Source: Bacillota bacterium (GTDB lineage Bacteria; Bacillota; Clostridia; Lachnospirales; Lachnospiraceae). From it: a stretch of 64,000 bases of DNA. The DNA lies in contig JAEWIZ010000015.1 of assembly GCA_023386815.1 (NCBI GenBank), forward strand, positions 209,041 to 273,040, read 5' to 3'. Within the stretch, counting starts at the first letter, position 1, and each line of letters starts with the position of its first letter. A model generated the notes under the pieces. The model was not told where the DNA came from. It was given only the letters and a program-made list of their open reading frames with translations, and ran no database searches. Position numbers and translations under genes: made by a program. Positions 57,314-64,000 of the stretch are shown here, piece by piece.

Positions 57314-57907
57314 TTATAGATGTTTTTTAATCTCTTCTTTCATTGCACTTAGTGCCTTTCCTCGATGACTGATGGCATTTTTCTGTTCGGAGGTTAGCTG
57401 AGCAGTTGTGCAGTTATACTCTGATAAAAAGAAGATAGGGTCATAACCAAAACCATGAGCTCCTGTTATCTCTTTCGCTATCAACCCTTCAATATCGGCT
57501 CTTCGTGTTATAATTTCTCCATTCGGTAGTGCAAATGCAATAACGCATACGAATCTCGCACTACGTTCTTCCTCCTTCGCATTCATCAACTGATCAATAA
57601 TATATTGATTCTTAATATCATACGAAGTATTTTCTCCAAGAAATCTTGCTGAATATACCCCTGGTGCTTTATCCATATAGTCTACTTCCAGACCTGAGTC
57701 ATCCGCTAACACCATCTCACCGGTAAGCTCCATAACATACTTTGCCTTGATGATAGCATTCTCTTCAAAGGTTATACCATTCTCCTCAATCTCCAGATCT
57801 AAACCAGCATCCTTCAAGGAAAACAGTTCTATGTCTAAATCCTTAAGTATTTCTCTAATCTCCCTCATCTTTCCTTCATTAGAGGTTGCAAATATTATCT
57901 TCTTCAT
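57314..57907 (-). CDS. rdgB: XTP/dITP diphosphatase (RdgB/HAM1 family)
   Basis: 197-aa nucleotide-pool sanitising enzyme that hydrolyses dITP and XTP to the monophosphates. Motifs: FATSNEGKMREI at the start, LADDSGLEVDYMDKAPGVYSAR in the middle (catalytic acids), and GAHGFGYDPIFF and SHRGKAL at the C-terminal side. ATG at 57907 is preceded by GGAG at 6 nt; a GTG four codons earlier overlaps this. Upstream partner of the phosphodiesterase gene. Confidence 0.96.
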   Translation of the reverse strand: MKKIIFATSNEGKMREIREILKDLDIELFSLKDAGLDLEIEENGITFEENAIIKAKYVMELTGEMVLADDSGLEVDYMDKAPGVYSARFLGENTSYDIKNQYIIDQLMNAKEEERSARFVCVIAFALPNGEIITRRADIEGLIAKEITGAHGFGYDPIFFLSEYNCTTAQLTSEQKNAISHRGKALSAMKEEIKKHL

Positions 57908-57992
57908 AAAATTCTCCACTAAAACTTATTACTAATAGTATAATAATAAAACTGTAACTTTAAACAAAATAGAATGAAAGTCTCTCTCTATG

Positions 57993-59285
57993 CTATTTAT
58001 TTGCAGGATACTCTTTGTATGCTCTCATAATTCCATTATAAATTCCCTGTGCCACTGCTTTCTGACTATCTTTCTTTATCAAATAATTTAAATCACCTGA
58101 ATTTGAAAGATAACCTACTTCTATCAGAATCATAGGAACTTGTGACTGATCCATGATAAAAATATCCTCTGGTTTCTTCTCAATAGAACCTTTTTTTATT
58201 AATGGAATCGTTTTTGATAATTCCTCGGAAAATAGACCTGCTAATGCTTTATTCGACACATCTTTAACTTTTGTATCCATATAAAGCACTTCGGTTCCAT
58301 TGGGATAACTCAGAGAGTTTGAATTACAGTGAATGCTAATAAAATAATCACAATCTACTGCATTTGCCAGGCTTGAACGTGGTCTTAAGAATACTGTATC
58401 ATTCTGAGTTCTTGTATAATAAACTTTGATATCTTCCTGATCTAAAAGCTTCTTTAATTCTAGCACAATCCCAAGATTAATATCCTTCTCATAGGCTTCA
58501 TCGTTTTTAGCGATTGCTCCCACGTCTTTTCCTCCATGACCCGGATCAATGACAAGAACTTTATCATACACCTCAGATGGCTTCTTCAGGCTAATATAAT
58601 AATAATTTGTATCTTCTAGGATTGAATATGTATAAACTGTATCAAGCTCAATTAACAGCTCTATCGAATATAAATCAGAGTTTTCCTCTTGCTTTGAAGT
58701 AATTTTAATACTATGGCTTAAATCATTACCATAATCCTTCGTCACTACTTCTTCCTTCTCACCTGTATCACCATCTTCTTTATAGCTAATTACTTCTGTA
58801 TATACCGGTTCATTTTGATAAAGTTCGGTTCCTTTCACTCGATAAATCATGGACTTAGCCATGGTGGACTCCGTAACCTGTGAAATATTTAATTGTATGC
58901 TGTGATTAATATATAAATCCTTCAAACTTATTGCTAATTGCTCACCCTCTGGTTTCTTGATTACAAGATAATTCTCTCCCAGTTGCTTTAATATAGACTC
59001 ATCTATCCGAAGTTTAAGACTTGAAACATTCGTAATTGGAATGTCAGCCTGAGAATTCATAGAATTAGATACCGAGTCAGCTAGCAATACCTTACCCTCG
59101 CTTCCTGTCTTCGTATTAAATTTATCAGATGTGGCTGCATCAGTTCGCGCTGCTTCAGAACCGATTAAGAAACTGGCTGCCTTTACAATCGTATGGTAAT
59201 TATTTAGAGAATATGATAATACAACTACTGTAATCATTAGAGCTACACTTTGCATTGCTGCTTTTCTCAGAAGTGCCCTATCCAT
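57993..59285 (-). CDS. N-acetylmuramoyl-L-alanine amidase (Amidase_3), membrane-anchored
   Basis: 430-aa exported zinc amidase cleaving the MurNAc-L-Ala bond of peptidoglycan. A single N-terminal hydrophobic segment (about 12-30) serves as signal or anchor. A ~200-aa region of unknown beta-rich structure follows, then the Amidase_3 domain (about 243-430). Zinc and catalytic residues are in VIDPGHGGKDVGA, the Glu of YEKDINLG, DYFISIHCNSN and MILIEVGYLSN. GGGAGGGA lies before the ATG. It may act in cell separation or sporulation; CwlD is also of this type but shorter. Confidence 0.92.
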   Translation of the reverse strand: MDRALLRKAAMQSVALMITVVVLSYSLNNYHTIVKAASFLIGSEAARTDAATSDKFNTKTGSEGKVLLADSVSNSMNSQADIPITNVSSLKLRIDESILKQLGENYLVIKKPEGEQLAISLKDLYINHSIQLNISQVTESTMAKSMIYRVKGTELYQNEPVYTEVISYKEDGDTGEKEEVVTKDYGNDLSHSIKITSKQEENSDLYSIELLIELDTVYTYSILEDTNYYYISLKKPSEVYDKVLVIDPGHGGKDVGAIAKNDEAYEKDINLGIVLELKKLLDQEDIKVYYTRTQNDTVFLRPRSSLANAVDCDYFISIHCNSNSLSYPNGTEVLYMDTKVKDVSNKALAGLFSEELSKTIPLIKKGSIEKKPEDIFIMDQSQVPMILIEVGYLSNSGDLNYLIKKDSQKAVAQGIYNGIMRAYKEYPANK

Positions 59286-59536
59286 AGATCCCTCCCATTT
59301 ACCATGTTTTTACACATTTCTACACAAATTCTTAATATACCATAGATTATATAATAATATTTCTATATTCACAATAATTATTTTGCAGTAGCTTGCATTA
59401 ATTTGTAGATTTATGGAGCAAGAAATTGCACTCTATTTCTTAGTTAAAACTATTGTTTATAATAAACTGATTGAAGAAATAACCGTATTGTTTAGCTTAA
59501 ACTATCAAATATAGATCTCCTAACTAATTCACTGGC

Positions 59537-59577
59537 AAAAAAAAGATATTATAACCTCTGTTATAACATCTTTTTTC
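59537..59577 (-). terminator. Terminator after THUMP methyltransferase
   Basis: AAAAGATGTTATAAC pairs with GTTATAATATCTTTT around AGAG, with T8 on the minus strand and T6 on the plus strand. Confidence 0.82.
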
Positions 59578-59598
59578 TAATTTATATTCTTTTATTTA

Positions 59599-60750
59599 TT
59601 AGATTGAATTCTGTTTGGGTGGTTTAGGACCCATATACTGATAAAAATACGTTTTCATCATACCATTATAAATTTTTCGGTTTTTATCTGCCTGTCTTCC
59701 GATATATTTCTGTGCGTCCTCATAGGAAGTTATAAGATAATAGGACCAAGAATCAAGACCGCTAAATACCTTGCCCATCTCCTTATATAATGGAGGAAGC
59801 TCTTTTTTATCCTCAAGGCGTTCCCCATAAGGCGGATTAGTAATAATAAATCCATATTTTTTACTGCTACTCAATTCACTTAACGGTTTCTGCTGAAAGT
59901 GAATATGTTGCTCTACACCTGCCCATCTAGCATTTTGTCTTGCAGCCTTTACAATTTCTCCATCCAAGTCAAAACCTGAAATTGACATATTTACATCCTT
60001 CAAACGAATATCATTTGCTTCTTCTCTCGCTTGAAGCCAGATATTTTCTGGATACATCCCCTTCCAGGTCTCAGCCAGGAAGTTACGTGAAATACCAGGC
60101 GCAATCTTCGCTCCAATCAGAGCGGCCTCTATAGGTATAGTTCCACTTCCGCAAAATGGATCCACAAGAAGTCTATCCTTATTCCATGGAGTTAACATAA
60201 TTAATGCGGCCGCTAAGGTCTCCGTAATTGGTGCCTTACTGGTAAGTCTGCGATATCCTCTCTTATGAAGGGATTCACCCGAAGTATCGATACAAACAGT
60301 AACCTCATCCTTCATAATGGTAACACGTAATGGATAAGATGATCCACTTTCATCAAACCAATCAATTTTATATTTTAATTTCATCCGCTCAACAATTGCT
60401 TTCTTCATAATGGATTGAATGTCGGATGGGCTAAATAATTTACTATTTACCGAATTTGCTTTTGCAACCCAGAATTTTGCATCTTTTGGGAGGAACTCTT
60501 CCCAAGGTAAGGCCTTTGTTTTTTCAAATAATTCATCAAAGGTTTCTGCCTTGAACGAACCAATTTTTAATAAAACCCTCTCCGTCGTTCTTAAAAACAT
60601 ATTAGCTCTTGCACAAGTGTTTTCATCACCTGCATAGCTAATCTTTCCATCTTCCACTTTTATTATTTCACATCCTATATCCACAAGTTCCCTTTTGAGA
60701 ACTGCCTCCAGGCCAAAGTGGCAAGGTGAGACATATTCAAATCGGCTCAT
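59599..60750 (-). CDS. THUMP-domain class I SAM RNA methyltransferase (YpsC/RlmL-like)
   Basis: 383-aa methyltransferase of the RlmL/YpsC type, expected to make m2G in 23S rRNA. A ferredoxin-like/THUMP N-terminus (about 1-160, including GLEAVLKRELVDIG) is followed by the Rossmann domain with LVDPFCGSGTIPIEAALIG (SAM motif I) and the catalytic FIITNPPYGERL. It ends soon after the methylase, so it lacks the RlmK half found in proteobacteria. GGAGG lies 5 nt before the ATG. It is followed by a strong terminator. Confidence 0.93.
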   Translation of the reverse strand: MSRFEYVSPCHFGLEAVLKRELVDIGCEIIKVEDGKISYAGDENTCARANMFLRTTERVLLKIGSFKAETFDELFEKTKALPWEEFLPKDAKFWVAKANSVNSKLFSPSDIQSIMKKAIVERMKLKYKIDWFDESGSSYPLRVTIMKDEVTVCIDTSGESLHKRGYRRLTSKAPITETLAAALIMLTPWNKDRLLVDPFCGSGTIPIEAALIGAKIAPGISRNFLAETWKGMYPENIWLQAREEANDIRLKDVNMSISGFDLDGEIVKAARQNARWAGVEQHIHFQQKPLSELSSSKKYGFIITNPPYGERLEDKKELPPLYKEMGKVFSGLDSWSYYLITSYEDAQKYIGRQADKNRKIYNGMMKTYFYQYMGPKPPKQNSI

Positions 60751-60857
60751 TTATACCTCCATGCGTTCCTCGTTATTCTTCTTTTCCTAAGTAGTACCTA
60801 TTATTAGTCTGTACATGCTATTTTAAATCTCTTTCGGTATCAAGTCAATGAACTTTT

Positions 60858-61166
60858 CTATCTGTTGCGCTCTAATTTGCCACGATAAGCACGAATTCCA
60901 CCATAAAGGCTCTTCATATTGTAACCGTCTTTCATCAAGTCTCTAGCAGCCATTAAACTGACATTTCCTCGGTCACAATAAAAGATCAGTATATTGCTAC
61001 GGTTCAAATAATACCTACTCTCTTCTAAATCATCATAAGGTATATTTACAGCAGTTGGAATATGGCCTTTTTCATAGTCTTCCCTATCACGCAAATCTAT
61101 AATCATAACATTCTCTTTACCAAGATACTTAAAAATATCGTTTGTTCTAATCGTTTCGAATGGCAT
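60858..61166 (-). CDS. Rhodanese-like domain protein
   Basis: 102-aa single-domain rhodanese. The start DIFKYLGKENVMIIDLRDREDYEKGHIPTAVNIPY shows both conserved CH2 blocks. The active-site Cys lies in ILIFYCDRGNVSLMAARDL, so sulfur transfer is possible. The start context is weak (AGGA next to the ATG), but the domain begins at this residue. It is a single gene between the disordered-protein gene and the THUMP methyltransferase. Partner and substrate are unknown. Confidence 0.9.
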   Translation of the reverse strand: MPFETIRTNDIFKYLGKENVMIIDLRDREDYEKGHIPTAVNIPYDDLEESRYYLNRSNILIFYCDRGNVSLMAARDLMKDGYNMKSLYGGIRAYRGKLERNR

Positions 61167-61276
61167 TCCTGTACTGTCACCACCTGTATGTCAAATATAC
61201 TCCAATATATCATATTCCAAGTTGGTGATGTTTGATATAGCATAATAGAAATTTTTTTCTTATATATTGGTATAAA

Positions 61277-61311
61277 AAGAAGACTGATGCAATATTTACA
61301 TCAGTCTTCTT
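61277..61311 (-). terminator. Terminator after the Ser/Asn/Arg-rich gene
   Basis: A perfect 13-bp stem (AAGAAGACTGATG and its complement) with a 9-nt loop, followed by TTTATA on the minus strand. Confidence 0.82.
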
Positions 61312-61322
61312 GAGTTAGACAA

Positions 61323-61715
61323 TTAGTAATTTCCTTCGTCCTGCATATCTCTAAATCTATTGCTTGTAGTGTTTCTGGAAGAATCCTTAGAAGAGTCTCT
61401 TGAGGAATCTCTTGAAGCGTCATTACGAGATGATGCATTTCTAGAAGAATCTCTTGATGTTGAATCATCACATCTCATACCAGATGCATCACGGCTGCTA
61501 TTACTTGTTGTATAGTTGCTTGTGTTTGCATTTCTACTGGAGTTATTACTTGTGCTTGCATTTCTGCTAGAGTTATTGCTTGCATCTCTGCTGGAGTTAC
61601 TTGTGTTTGCATTTCTGCTGGAGTTACTTGTGTTTGCATCTTTACTTGTTGTATTTCTTACATTTGATGTCTGATAACTACCGTTGTTGTTTTGAGAATT
61701 ATTACTGCTTGTCAT
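61323..61715 (-). CDS. Low-complexity Ser/Asn/Arg/Asp-rich protein
   Basis: 130-aa protein made almost wholly of short repeats such as NSSRNANTS, SSRDAS and RDSSRDSSKD, predicted disordered, with one Cys and a more mixed end (FRDMQDEGNY). There is no signal peptide or membrane segment. GGAGG lies 7 nt before the ATG, and a strong terminator follows, which argues that it is a real gene. The alternating Arg/Asp and Ser/Asn pattern recalls disordered nucleic-acid- or coat-associated proteins. No family is recognised and no function is assigned. Confidence 0.7.
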   Translation of the reverse strand: MTSSNNSQNNNGSYQTSNVRNTTSKDANTSNSSRNANTSNSSRDASNNSSRNASTSNNSSRNANTSNYTTSNSSRDASGMRCDDSTSRDSSRNASSRNDASRDSSRDSSKDSSRNTTSNRFRDMQDEGNY

Positions 61716-61869
61716 AAATGGCCTCCTATAAATGAGATATAATTTATTTTACTACAAGCCTTATTATCTACTGTTTTATTTTTTATATGCACAAACCTAA
61801 TTTATATTTTCACATACCTAGAAATAGAGATTTTTAAGAAAATTTACTAAATTATTGAAAATATAATGA

Positions 61870-61898
61870 TTGCATAATAATAGCATTTATATTATAAT
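61870..61898 (+). promoter_or_regulatory. Promoter of candidate small RNA
   Basis: TTGCAT (61870-61875), a 17-bp spacer and TATAAT (61893-61898) on the plus strand, with no protein gene behind it. Predicted start about 61905. Confidence 0.65.
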
Positions 61899-61904
61899 TA
61901 ATTA

Positions 61905-62005
61905 GTGCACGAGGTGACTCGTTGCATATATAACCCCTTATTAATTATTTATACTCCCCTCATCGAAACGACCGCATGGCTCCCCCTTGCGGTCGTTTCA
62001 CTATA
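61905..62005 (+). ncRNA. Candidate small RNA with C-rich unpaired segments
   Basis: From the predicted start the transcript would hold a small hairpin (ACGAG/CTCGT, 61909-61922). An AT-rich single-stranded stretch with ACCCCTT (61933-61939) and CTCCCCTC (61954-61961) follows. A strong 12-bp stem GAAACGACCGCA/TGCGGTCGTTTC (61965-61999) comes next, with GGCTCCCCC in its loop. No ORF with an SD is present. The T-tail after the stem (ACTATATTTG) is weak, so the RNA may run to the second hairpin at 62045-62085. C-rich loops are the seed type of Firmicute sRNAs that pair with SD sequences. Confidence 0.5.
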
Positions 62006-62044
62006 TTTGAATCTAGCTCTTCTTTATGGGATAAGCATAAATAT

Positions 62045-62085
62045 ACCCCTTTAAGTTATAATAAATCAGTATAACTTAAAGGGGT
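62045..62085. terminator. Bidirectional terminator-like hairpin
   Basis: A perfect 16-bp inverted repeat (ACCCCTTTAAGTTATA and its complement) with a 9-nt loop. It lies just past the DUF1700 gene on the minus strand. On the plus strand it is followed by CTGCTTTTATTTT. Confidence 0.75.
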
Positions 62086-62101
62086 CTGCTTTTATTTTGA
62101 A

Positions 62102-62575
62102 TTAGTTTCGTTTCTTAAACAACGCAAATACTAATAGAACTAGTATTATTGGTACAGCAAATGCTATTAAAAATCCAATTACTATCCTTCCTACAAAGAA
62201 AAGAACAAAAAGAAAAACGATGATAATTAAAATAGCTAGAATTTTCTGCCACAAAGTCAAATTAGTATATATTCTGGTTTGATTAAGGTTATCTCTTTCC
62301 TGTTTGCTAAACTCATCCTCCATTTTTGAATGATACTCATGAGATCCTTGAGATCCAGTAAAGTGCTTCTTTTCCCCTGTAACCTTTTCTGCTTCTATTA
62401 TTGTCTTCGCTATTAATCTAGGATTTCCCAGCTCCTGCAAAATCCTTTCTTCCTCCTCGGAAGACCCGGAACCAATATATTGATCATAATATCGAATATT
62501 ATCCTCTAAGACTTTTGGGGTTACTTCCCCTACTAATGCTTGTCTTAAACCTTCAAGAAACTCTTTTTTATCCAT
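62102..62575 (-). CDS. DUF1700 (HAAS-domain) membrane protein
   Basis: 157-aa protein of the DUF1700 family. The N-terminal helical HAAS-like domain (MDKKEFLEGLRQAL, DNIRYYDQYI, ILQELGNPRLIAKTIIEAE) is cytoplasmic. After a charged linker come two hydrophobic segments (about 107-127 and 130-150). The usual neighbour of such genes is a PadR-family regulator, which is not present here. GGAGG lies about 13 nt before the ATG, rather far. Function is unknown; members often respond to envelope stress. Confidence 0.85.
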   Translation of the reverse strand: MDKKEFLEGLRQALVGEVTPKVLEDNIRYYDQYIGSGSSEEEERILQELGNPRLIAKTIIEAEKVTGEKKHFTGSQGSHEYHSKMEDEFSKQERDNLNQTRIYTNLTLWQKILAILIIIVFLFVLFFVGRIVIGFLIAFAVPIILVLLVFALFKKRN

Positions 62576-62704
62576 GTGCTGCTGTCAGCCTCCTTTGCGC
62601 TATTGTATCACAACACTATTGATACGTAAATACATAATAACATAAAGTAGAAAAATACATAAAAAATGCATTAAATACGATATTCGTATCTAATGCACTC
62701 TGAC

Positions 62705-62778
62705 TGTGTGCTAGAGGATTCGAACCCCCGACCTTCTGGTCCGTAGCCAGACGCTCTATCCAGCTGAGCTAAGCACAC
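62705..62778 (-). tRNA. tRNA-Arg (anticodon ACG)
   Basis: Acceptor GTGTGCT/AGCACAC, anticodon loop CTACGGA, T-loop TTCGAAT. Reads CGN via inosine. Confidence 0.95.
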
Positions 62779-62829
62779 ATACACACTATTTAAAAGAAAA
62801 AGCATTATTCTATAATGATTATAGAATAA

Positions 62830-62915
62830 TGCCGGCGACCGGAATCGAACCGGTACGGGAGATTAGTCCCGCAGGATTTTAAGTCCTGTGCGTCTGCCAG
62901 TTCCGCCACGCCGGC
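62830..62915 (-). tRNA. tRNA-Leu (anticodon TAA)
   Basis: Class II tRNA: acceptor GCCGGCG/CGCCGGC, anticodon loop CTTAAAA, long variable arm (GCGGGAC...CCCGT), T-loop TTCGATT. Confidence 0.95.
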
Positions 62916-62920
62916 ACAAA

Positions 62921-62993
62921 TGGGACCTATAGGGCTCGAACCTATGACCCTCTGCTTGTAAGGCAGATGCTCTCCCAGCTGAGCTAAGATCCC
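62921..62993 (-). tRNA. tRNA-Val (anticodon TAC)
   Basis: Acceptor GGGATCT/AGGTCCC, anticodon loop CTTACAA, T-loop TTCGAGC. Five bases separate it from tRNA-Leu. Confidence 0.95.
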
Positions 62994-63120
62994 TGGGTAT
63001 TTACCTATCAACTTACTTATATTACCATAATCACTTGAGATAATCAAGTAATTAATGTTATTAATTTTGCTCGAAGGTTTTATCATCACATCTTACAAAC
63101 TGTGTTCGTCTAAAACCTAA

Positions 63121-63194
63121 CGACCCAGAAGGGACTCGAACCCTCGACCTCCGCCGTGACAGGGCGGCGCTCTAACCAACTGAGCCACTGGGCC
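63121..63194 (-). tRNA. tRNA-Asp (anticodon GTC)
   Basis: Acceptor GGCCCAG/CTGGGTC with G73, anticodon loop CTGTCAC, T-loop TTCGAGT. Confidence 0.95.
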
Positions 63195-63205
63195 ATACTT
63201 TTTAA

Positions 63206-63279
63206 TGGACCTTCAGGGACTTGAACCCCGGACCGACCGGTTATGAGCCGGTTGCTCTAACCAACTGAGCTAAAGGTCC
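63206..63279 (-). tRNA. tRNA-Met (CAT), elongator type, or tRNA-Ile2
   Basis: Acceptor GGACCTT/AAGGTCC and anticodon loop CTCATAA in ACCGG/CCGGT. It lacks the GGG/CCC anticodon stem of initiator tRNA. A lysidine-modified Ile tRNA cannot be excluded. Confidence 0.9.
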
Positions 63280-63296
63280 AAATGTTTGTTAAAGAA

Positions 63297-63369
63297 CCAA
63301 AGTTCTTTGGACTTGAACCGATAACGTGCTGATTACTATCAGCTGCTCTGCCGACCGAGCTACATCGGT
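63297..63369 (-). pseudogene. tRNA-Thr-like remnant
   Basis: The 5' half is tRNA-like: TAGCTCGGTCGGCAGAGCA forms a D-arm, and GCTGA/TCAGC an anticodon stem, but with a 6-nt loop (TAGTAA). The T-loop TTCAAGT is present, but the T-stem and the 3' acceptor strand do not pair with the 5' strand. In their place is CCAAAGAACTTTGG, a self-complementary sequence. Confidence 0.65.
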
Positions 63370-63421
63370 ATTTAGGAACCAAGGTTCCATTCAAATTGGT
63401 TATTACTTTATTCTTAAACAA

Positions 63422-63493
63422 TGACTCCAAGGGGATTTGAACCCCTGTTACCGCCGTGAAAGGGCGGTGTCTTAACCGCTTGACCATGGAGCC
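63422..63493 (-). tRNA. tRNA-Glu (anticodon TTC)
   Basis: Acceptor GGCTCCA/TGGAGTC, anticodon loop CTTTCAC, T-loop TTCAAAT. It is the first tRNA after the promoter at 63503-63531. Confidence 0.95.
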
Positions 63494-63502
63494 GTGCTAT
63501 TT

Positions 63503-63531
63503 ATTATAACATGTTCAAATTCTTTTGTCAA
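63503..63531 (-). promoter_or_regulatory. Consensus promoter of tRNA cluster 2
   Basis: On the minus strand TTGACA, 17-bp spacer, TATAAT, ending 10 nt before tRNA-Glu. The second tRNA cluster can therefore be expressed without the rRNA operon. Confidence 0.88.
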
Positions 63532-63606
63532 GAACTTTTTTATGTTTTTTGTCTTAATTTTCAACATAAGCTCGAACTATAATTCTTACTTATATTTCAA
63601 ATTCAG

Positions 63607-63678
63607 CTCCCCGAGTAGGGCTCGAACCTACAACCCCACGGTTAACAGCCGTGTGCTCTACCATTGAGCTATCGAGGA
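63607..63678 (-). tRNA. tRNA-Asn (anticodon GTT)
   Basis: Acceptor TCCTCGA/TCGGGGA with G73, anticodon loop CTGTTAA, T-loop TTCGAGC. It lies about 125 nt after the 23S end and before the cluster 2 promoter, so it belongs to the rRNA transcript. Confidence 0.94.
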
Positions 63679-63803
63679 ATACATTAAAACACTACACAAG
63701 GAATGCCAGGCATTCCAAAGAACATTTCATATCCAAAGATACTCATATTCTTAGAAAACGATCATCCATGAATCCATCTGGATTCTTACTGTAAAAACCA
63801 TAT

Positions 63804-64000
63804 TTGGTCAAGCCCTCGACCTATTAGTAACAGTCAGCTCCATGTGTTACCACACTTCCACCTCTGCCCTATCAACCTGGTAGTCTTCCAGGGGTCTTAC
63901 TAGCTTATGCTATGGGATATCTCATCTTGAGGGGGGCTTCACGCTTAGATGCCTTCAGCGTTTATCCCGTCCAAACTTGGCTACTCGGCCGTGCACTTGG
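63804..64000 (-). rRNA. 23S ribosomal RNA, 3' end (partial)
   Basis: The minus strand reads into the terminal 23S sequence ACTAATAGGTCGAGGGCTTGACC. About 195 nt of the 3' end lie in the window and the gene continues past its right edge. The 3' boundary is set by the conserved GCTTGACC end. No 5S rRNA follows between here and tRNA-Asn. A GGAATGCC/GGCATTCC hairpin at 63699-63715 lies in the spacer. Confidence 0.95.

Noticed and set aside
61975..62070. 31-codon frame starting with ATG in the candidate sRNA hairpin
   Set aside because: No SD precedes the ATG, which lies at the base of a strong stem; coding is unlikely.
62805..63487. Frames of 94 and 76 codons with ...AGVAELADAQDLKSCG and RCSSVGRAADSNQHV-like peptides
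   Set aside because: These are translations of tRNA genes, a well-known annotation artefact.
63699..63715. Hairpin after 23S considered as a remnant 5S gene
   Set aside because: It is only a 17-bp palindrome and has no 5S consensus.

Overview
The window looks like a chromosomal segment of a low-GC, spore-forming, anaerobic Firmicute of the Lachnospiraceae, probably near Lachnoclostridium (Clostridium) phytofermentans. That placement is an inference from codon use, the spore genes (alpha/beta SASP, Csp-like S8 proteases), family-restricted proteins (DUF4364, a DUF6145-like protein) and gene order; no search was run. Most genes lie on the minus strand and are housekeeping genes with good Shine-Dalgarno (SD) sequences. 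No phage, transposase, integrase or CRISPR array was seen.

Layout. 0-6 kb: iron alcohol dehydrogenase, YbjQ protein, CPBP membrane protease, D,D-carboxypeptidase, and a LiaG/LiaF-like envelope pair. 6-9.6 kb: two tandem subtilases of the Csp germination-protease type. 9.8-11.3 kb: infC-rpmI-rplT, with an attenuated leader and an apparent AUU start for infC. 11.4-16.8 kb: ECF transporter S component, two CPBP proteases and small membrane proteins. 16.8-22.6 kb: asd, dusB, coaX, argF and an rRNA methyltransferase. 22.9-34.3 kb: prfA-prmC-DUF1385-rpmE, then a glucose PTS block (ptsI, ptsH, ptsG and a BglG/GlcT antiterminator with two RAT-type RNA switches), then rho with a long polar insertion.

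34.8-37.5 kb (plus strand): malic enzyme, radical SAM protein and DUF4364 regulator. 37.6-43.5 kb: engB, clpX, clpP, tig (with a multi-hairpin leader) and glmM. 43.8-47 kb: SASP, then ddl-murF for peptidoglycan precursors. 47-51 kb: alanine symporter, DJ-1 protein and a Pro/Ala-repeat, Cys-rich surface or spore-coat candidate. 51-55.3 kb: K+ transport block (TrkH/KtrB plus two TrkA/KtrA-like subunits flanking a CNNM/CorC protein). 55.6-56.5 kb: seven tRNAs. 56.8-62.6 kb: phosphodiesterase, rdgB, cell-wall amidase, THUMP methyltransferase, rhodanese, a disordered Ser/Asn/Arg protein and a DUF1700 protein. 62.7-64 kb: seven more tRNAs, a tRNA-like remnant and the 3' end of a 23S rRNA gene with no 5S gene behind it.

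The most unusual signals are non-coding. They are a candidate promoter-driven small RNA with C-rich unpaired segments (61.9 kb); two dispersed palindromic repeat families between 9.7 and 44.5 kb; a duplicated prfA 3' end whose differences are all synonymous; the paired RAT/terminator switches of the PTS operon; and SD/anti-SD tandem repeats ahead of a TrkA-like gene. Protein-level oddities are an HPr with Lys at position 46 and a Rho with a prion-like insertion.
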